In this document: piece after piece, positions 6,323 through 9,921 of the stretch | Position numbering within the stretch: position 1 is the stretch's first letter | How the letters are laid out: each line of letters begins with the position of its first letter | Assembly: GCA_002731985.1 (NCBI GenBank) | Contig: PCCT01000064.1 | Span: 1 to 9,921 of the forward strand | DNA from: Nitrospinota bacterium | GTDB taxonomy: Bacteria; Nitrospinota; Nitrospinia; Nitrospinales; VA-1 | Direction: 5' to 3' | Length of the DNA: 9,921 nt | Made by a program: the position numbers and the translations under genes | Notes under the pieces: model-generated | Database searches by the model: none | The model's input: the letters and a program-made list of their open reading frames with translations, nothing else | Told to the model about the DNA's origin: nothing

Positions 6323-8131
6323 ATGAAAAAAGTTTTACTGCTATTTCCTCCGGAGTGGGTACCTACCGCGCCTTATCTGGCACTCCCCAGCCTCACAGCT
6401 GTGCTTCGCGAAAATGGGATCGATGTTGTTCAAAAAGACATCAATGTGGAAATGTATGACCATATTTTTACGCGGGGCTTTCTAATGTTCGTCAAAGGAC
6501 GTATCAAAAATCGCCTGCGGGATCTCAGGGAAAAGCAGAGGATGGGGTCCATCACGCCGGAGGAAAGAGACATCAAGGGGATGCTCAAAGAGTACACTTT
6601 TGTCGATCTTGAGCATCACATCAAAGCAGTTGAGAAGGCCAAAGAGATTATGCGCGGGCCAGATTTTTATAAAGTGTCCAAGGCCGAGTGGTCGTTGAAT
6701 GCTTTTCGGGAAGTGATGGGTTATGTCTCGGCCGCGTACCATCCGGCAGACATACAGTTTTATCCGGCAGAGAGTAACCTGAATATTTATCGTTCCTGGG
6801 TTTCTGATGACTTGTTAAAGGCTCCGCATGATGACACGGTTAACGTGTACGCGGACATCTGCCGACAATTGGTTTTCCCCGCTATAGAAGATGAGAAGCC
6901 GGACCTGATAGGCATTTCCATAGGCACGCCGGTTCAGCTTATGTCCGGTATTACTTTTTCGACACTGATCAAAGAGAAGTATCCTGATATTCATGTGACG
7001 GTCGGCGGCAACATCATCACCCGCTTGCGCGAGGAATTTCCTAAGAAAGATAAATTTTTCGGCAAGGCGTTCGATTCAATGATTTGTTACGAAGGGGAAC
7101 ACCCGATTGTCTGGCTAACGGAAGCGTTAGATGGCAAACGGAAGATGGAGGATGTTCCCAATCTGATTTATCGGGAGGAAAATGGAAACATCCGCATCAA
7201 CGAGACCTATCAGGAAAAGGTGAGCGAACTGCCGCCGCCTGATTTCGAGGGTATTCCATGGGATAAATATTTTTCTCCGGAGCGCCTCGTTCCATACCTG
7301 GGTACCCGCGGATGTTATTGGGGTAAATGTACATTTTGCGATCACGGAGCAGGATATATTGACCAGTTCCGAGCCAAGCACGCCGATCAGATTGTTGAGG
7401 AGTTGGCACACCTGAAGAAAACATGCAACACGAAACATTTCCTGTTCACCGACGAATCATTTCCACCGGCGTTGTTTAAAAAGCTTCCGCCAATCATGAT
7501 CGAGAAAAAACTCGACATTTACTGGACTACACTCATTCGTTTTGAGTCCAGTCTGTTGGAACCGGAGGTATGGGAGCTTGCTGCAGAATCGGGATGCCGC
7601 TCGCTTTATTTCGGGTTGGAGTCTGCCAATCAGCGCATAATCAGTTTAGTTAAAAAAGATACGAATATTTCTGCTGCAGTGACTAACCTGAGCGAAGCCA
7701 AGCGGGTGGGTATCTGGAGTCACGTGATGGCCTTTTACGGGTTTCCCACTGAGACCGAGGAAGAGGCTGGAGACACGCGGGAGTTTTTGTTGAAAAATCA
7801 GGACATCATTCATTCCGTCGAGATGTATTTTTTCGTTTTATACAAACATGCTCCGGTAATGAAAATGGCTGATGAACTCAAGATAGCAGTTAAGGATATT
7901 CCCGACCACGATTTCGCCTTGGACTATTATTACACTCCGGAATCGGGCCAGACTATTGAGGAAGCCATGGGTCGCTATGAAAATTTTTATCAAAACGATT
8001 TCGCACCATGGGCCATGCGGATCAACGCTCGCGAACATGTCTTCCTTTACATCACTCACCACGGGACCAACGATCTTCCAGATCTTTACGTCAAGAATGT
8101 CGTAGAGCCAACACGGCAACGGCGGTTGTAG
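6323..8131 (+). CDS. B12-binding-domain radical SAM protein
   Basis: A 602-residue protein of the cobalamin-binding-domain radical SAM group, whose members do difficult methylations, ring formations and rearrangements. The N-terminal Rossmann-like half starts MKKVLLLFPPEW with ALPSLTAVLRENG (20-32), continues at PDLIGISIGTP (193-203) and VTVGGN (225-230), and is interrupted by an insertion of about 120 mostly helical residues (45-165). The usual GGxH is GGN, and no DxHxxG motif is seen, so any cobalamin would be bound without a His ligand. The SAM domain carries Cys331, Cys336 and Cys339 in GCYWGKCTFC, a CX4CX2C spacing instead of CX3CX2C. YFGLESAN (429-436) and FYGFPTET (471-478) are typical later radical SAM segments. 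The substrate is unknown. No good Shine-Dalgarno precedes the ATG. An MBL-fold gene follows after 132 bases. Confidence 0.88.
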   Translation: MKKVLLLFPPEWVPTAPYLALPSLTAVLRENGIDVVQKDINVEMYDHIFTRGFLMFVKGRIKNRLRDLREKQRMGSITPEERDIKGMLKEYTFVDLEHHIKAVEKAKEIMRGPDFYKVSKAEWSLNAFREVMGYVSAAYHPADIQFYPAESNLNIYRSWVSDDLLKAPHDDTVNVYADICRQLVFPAIEDEKPDLIGISIGTPVQLMSGITFSTLIKEKYPDIHVTVGGNIITRLREEFPKKDKFFGKAFDSMICYEGEHPIVWLTEALDGKRKMEDVPNLIYREENGNIRINETYQEKVSELPPPDFEGIPWDKYFSPERLVPYLGTRGCYWGKCTFCDHGAGYIDQFRAKHADQIVEELAHLKKTCNTKHFLFTDESFPPALFKKLPPIMIEKKLDIYWTTLIRFESSLLEPEVWELAAESGCRSLYFGLESANQRIISLVKKDTNISAAVTNLSEAKRVGIWSHVMAFYGFPTETEEEAGDTREFLLKNQDIIHSVEMYFFVLYKHAPVMKMADELKIAVKDIPDHDFALDYYYTPESGQTIEEAMGRYENFYQNDFAPWAMRINAREHVFLYITHHGTNDLPDLYVKNVVEPTRQRRL

Positions 8132-8176
8132 TTTTCAGGTTTGTTTCCGCCCGCCCTGTTTTTGATTTGAATAAAA

Positions 8177-8190
8177 AGGGGCTGGCCCCT
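8177..8190. terminator. GC hairpin oriented as a minus-strand terminator
   Basis: AGGGGCTGGCCCCT is a perfect inverted repeat. Read on the minus strand it is followed at once by a T run (complement of 8172-8177), the form of an intrinsic terminator, yet no minus-strand gene ends here. On the plus strand no T run follows. It may block antisense transcription into the radical SAM gene or be a small dispersed element. Confidence 0.4.
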
Positions 8191-8263
8191 GCAAACTGTG
8201 ACTTGAAATGCTTGCGCTGTTCGGTTAACCTCAGTCCTCTCAATAAAATCAGGAACTACAATA

Positions 8264-9673
8264 ATGATCAAGACAACTTTGATCGGGCATGCCTGCCTGC
8301 TCATACAATCTAAAGAAACGACCATACTGACGGATCCCGTTTGGTCAGAATACCAATGGGAGGAACTTCAGGTTCTATGTCCCAGCATCGTTTTGGAAAA
8401 AGACAAGGTACCGCCGATTGATGTCCTTAATCTTTCCCACCGGCATCAGGACCATTTCGATGTGCGTACTTTGGCTTACCTGGCGAGAAATGAAAGGATT
8501 ATCACGCAGGATACAATTATTCTTGCGCCTCAGGATAAGCTTCTTCTCGATGTTCTCAATGAACTGGAGTTTAAAAATATAAAGGTTGTTACAGATTTCG
8601 AGCCGATTCAGGTTAAGGATGTGACGCTTACCCCGACTCCTTCGCGCAATCAGTTGAGCACTTCTGAAGATTATTACCCCGAACACGGGCTTCTTGTGAA
8701 TGATGGGGAGGTGACGGTGTGGAATCAGGTGGACACTCTCGTGAGCCCCGAGATCATTGAAAACATCCGACAACTTTATGACCAGATAGATTTTGCCCAT
8801 GTCCGGTTTGTCCCTCTTATAGAAGGGAACTTTTCCTATCATAAGCAGACGGACCTGCCTTTAAGCGAATATTGTACATTTTTGAATGTTGTAAAGACTC
8901 TTGCTCCCAAAATGGTGGTTCCCGGTGCCGCCTTCTTTCGCTACCGCGATGAAATCGGTTTCCTGAACCAATATTCGTTTCCGACTACTGTAGAACAGTT
9001 CATTCGAGACCTGACGGCATTTTGTCCTGAAGTGCCTTGCAAATCATTTTTACATGGGGATGTTGCACATATCACAGAAGGCGGGGTCCGTATCGAAAAG
9101 CAGTCTTCGGATTTTGTACGCATGCAGGAGGATGACAGCCATCTGGCGACATTCAAGCCCGTTATGGAAGTTCCCGCGATAAAAACTCAAACCACCGATC
9201 CAATGGAATATGACAGAGAAATGAAGGTGGTTGCAGAATTTTTGGAAAACTGTTTGCTAGAGCGGATTCTAAACAGTGAATTGTTGGGCGGCTGGCAACA
9301 TTGGCAGATTGTTTATCAACTTGAAGTGTTCGGGCAGGAAGATTCCCAAATAGGGGCTATAGATTTTGGGCACCCCGGCAAACCTGTACTTCACAAGGGA
9401 GACCTTGGAAAAATCAACCTCTACGAAGGTATTTCATCGTCCGAATTATGCGCTCTGATAGAAGGGACCACATCGTGGGATTATGTGACCTTGTGCGGAA
9501 ATTACCGGACTTTCAGTAATATCTATCGAGTCACAGATGGCGGATTTGAAATTCCTCCTGAAGATAAATCGAACTACGCATTGGAACCTTTGATGGATCT
9601 TTTCCCCTGGGACAGCGATATGGACCGGAGGAAATTCATGAGAGACGTCAAGCGCTGGAAAGGGAAGGCTTAG
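8264..9673 (+). CDS. Metallo-beta-lactamase-fold protein with C-terminal domain (CMAH/UlaG-like)
   Basis: A 469-residue protein, about twice the size of a simple MBL hydrolase. The N-terminal domain (1-270) starts with IGHACLLIQ and has the MBL metal signature SHRHQDH (His59, His61, Asp63, His64) after PPIDVLNL, as in the UlaG, NAPE-PLD and CMP-Neu5Ac hydroxylase (CMAH) branches. Asp157 in NQVDTL fits the bridging Asp. The His normally found in motif 3 seems replaced (TPTPSRNQ, Ser127), and VVPGAAFFRYR (218-228) has no motif-5 His, although the similarly placed CMAH segment as I remember it also differs from lactamases. Residues 315-469 form a second domain, weakly like the SCP2-like tail of CMAH. 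No Rieske motif or signal peptide is seen. The start is supported by AGGA (8251-8254) 9 bases before ATG. The preceding radical SAM gene may share its transcript. Fold is secure; reaction unknown. Confidence 0.82.
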   Translation: MIKTTLIGHACLLIQSKETTILTDPVWSEYQWEELQVLCPSIVLEKDKVPPIDVLNLSHRHQDHFDVRTLAYLARNERIITQDTIILAPQDKLLLDVLNELEFKNIKVVTDFEPIQVKDVTLTPTPSRNQLSTSEDYYPEHGLLVNDGEVTVWNQVDTLVSPEIIENIRQLYDQIDFAHVRFVPLIEGNFSYHKQTDLPLSEYCTFLNVVKTLAPKMVVPGAAFFRYRDEIGFLNQYSFPTTVEQFIRDLTAFCPEVPCKSFLHGDVAHITEGGVRIEKQSSDFVRMQEDDSHLATFKPVMEVPAIKTQTTDPMEYDREMKVVAEFLENCLLERILNSELLGGWQHWQIVYQLEVFGQEDSQIGAIDFGHPGKPVLHKGDLGKINLYEGISSSELCALIEGTTSWDYVTLCGNYRTFSNIYRVTDGGFEIPPEDKSNYALEPLMDLFPWDSDMDRRKFMRDVKRWKGKA

Positions 9674-9917
9674 GGTGAAAACAGGAGGGGGCCTTCTTTT
9701 TTAATTCCTTGAGGACTTGCAGTCCATTTAATCCGGGAAGCATGAGGTCGAGAAGGACGAGGTATGGCTGAAATGGGTCATATTTTTTCAAGGCGTCTTC
9801 TCCATCCTCGGCAACTTCTATAATACAACCCTCTTCCTCAAAATATTGGCTCATGAAGGTTCGTGGTTGCGCGCCGTCTTCGACGGTAAGAATTTTTCGA
9901 TCCTTGAGATTCCCCAT
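9648..9917 (-). pseudogene. Truncated response-regulator receiver domain
   Basis: The 89-residue reading frame starts like a CheY-type receiver: KILTVEDGAQPRTFMSQYFEEEG, with acidic residues Glu13/Asp14 and phosphoacceptor Asp57 in VLLDLMLPGLNG. After ELKKK (71-75) the homology stops. The expected strand ending in LTA, the Thr/Ser switch and the conserved Lys of KP are missing, leaving about two thirds of a domain. The last residues (about 77-89) do not resemble a receiver, and about the final eight codons are read from the complement of the MBL gene's 3' end, with a 26-base overlap. It cannot fold or switch as a normal receiver, so it is probably a broken gene. The frame stays open to the window edge at 9921, so the true start could lie further upstream and more domains could precede it. 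Confidence 0.7.
9664..9702 (+). terminator. Weak intrinsic terminator of the MBL gene
   Basis: GAAGGC (9664-9669) pairs with GCCTTC (9691-9696), followed by six T (9697-9702). The loop is 21 bases and the stem only 6 bp, so strength is doubtful, but position just over the stop codon and the T run fit a terminator. Confidence 0.4.
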
Positions 9918-9921
9918 TCCC

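Noticed and set aside
6455..6817. Helical insertion of about 120 residues in the B12-type domain as a novel fused domain.
   Set aside because: Similar insertions after the first strand occur, as far as I recall, in a whole subgroup of these radical SAM proteins, so it is more likely a family trait.
7306..7341. Radical SAM protein as a RiPP-maturation enzyme, because of the CYWG-type motif.
   Set aside because: RiPP-type proteins I recall have CWWGxxxxCxFC with longer spacing, and no precursor peptide-like ORF was found in the flanking gaps.
9694..9707. Minus-strand A AAA AAG heptamer in the receiver frame, like the dnaX -1 frameshift site.
   Set aside because: The heptamer is in the right register, but the -1 frame ends after about eight codons (EGPLLFSP) and does not restore the receiver domain. 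It adds nothing functional, and homopolymer runs are common.

Overview
The window looks like ordinary chromosome of a mid-GC (roughly 45-50 %, estimated by eye) Gram-negative-type bacterium. It carries a full set of bacterial housekeeping families, good Shine-Dalgarno sites on some genes and GTG or TTG as alternative starts. Nothing identifies the species. The mix of a bacterial-type AspRS, a four-cluster ferredoxin with a long acidic N-terminal half, and a B12-type radical SAM protein would suit a deltaproteobacterium-like or Nitrospinota-like lineage, but that is inference. There are no tRNA or rRNA genes, CRISPR arrays, transposases or phage genes.

Layout. (1) 1-633: an HU/IHF-type DNA-binding protein on the minus strand, and a 264-base divergent intergenic region with candidate promoters and a perfect inverted repeat that looks like an operator. 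(2) 634-2119, plus strand: a D-2-hydroxyacid dehydrogenase followed closely by a SlyD-type FKBP prolyl isomerase, then a possible terminator and a short dispersed-repeat-like element. (3) 2254-6030, minus strand, in transcription order: an unrecognised acidic protein, a large four-cluster [4Fe-4S] ferredoxin-like protein of the NapF/NapG/MauM kind, and aspS. The first two are 47 bases apart and probably co-transcribed; aspS has its own candidate promoter. The first gene has a leader with a 9-bp inverted repeat covering its Shine-Dalgarno sequence and a 13-codon upstream ORF. (4) 6323-9673, plus strand: a B12-binding-type radical SAM protein and a metallo-beta-lactamase-fold protein with a C-terminal domain, possibly one small pathway. 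(5) 9648-9917, minus strand: a truncated response-regulator receiver domain that converges on, and overlaps, the MBL gene.

How the genes may work together. aspS, the prolyl isomerase and HU are housekeeping. The unknown protein plus ferredoxin looks like an electron-transfer module whose redox partner lies outside the window. The radical SAM and MBL pair is the best candidate for an uncharacterised biosynthetic unit. No complete novel system is proven. The most unusual points are the ferredoxin's three repeated basic-hydrophobic motifs in an acidic linker, the leader of the 164-aa gene, the CX4CX2C radical SAM motif, the altered metal-ligand pattern of the MBL protein, the HU homologue without its DNA-intercalating arm tip, and the broken receiver gene.
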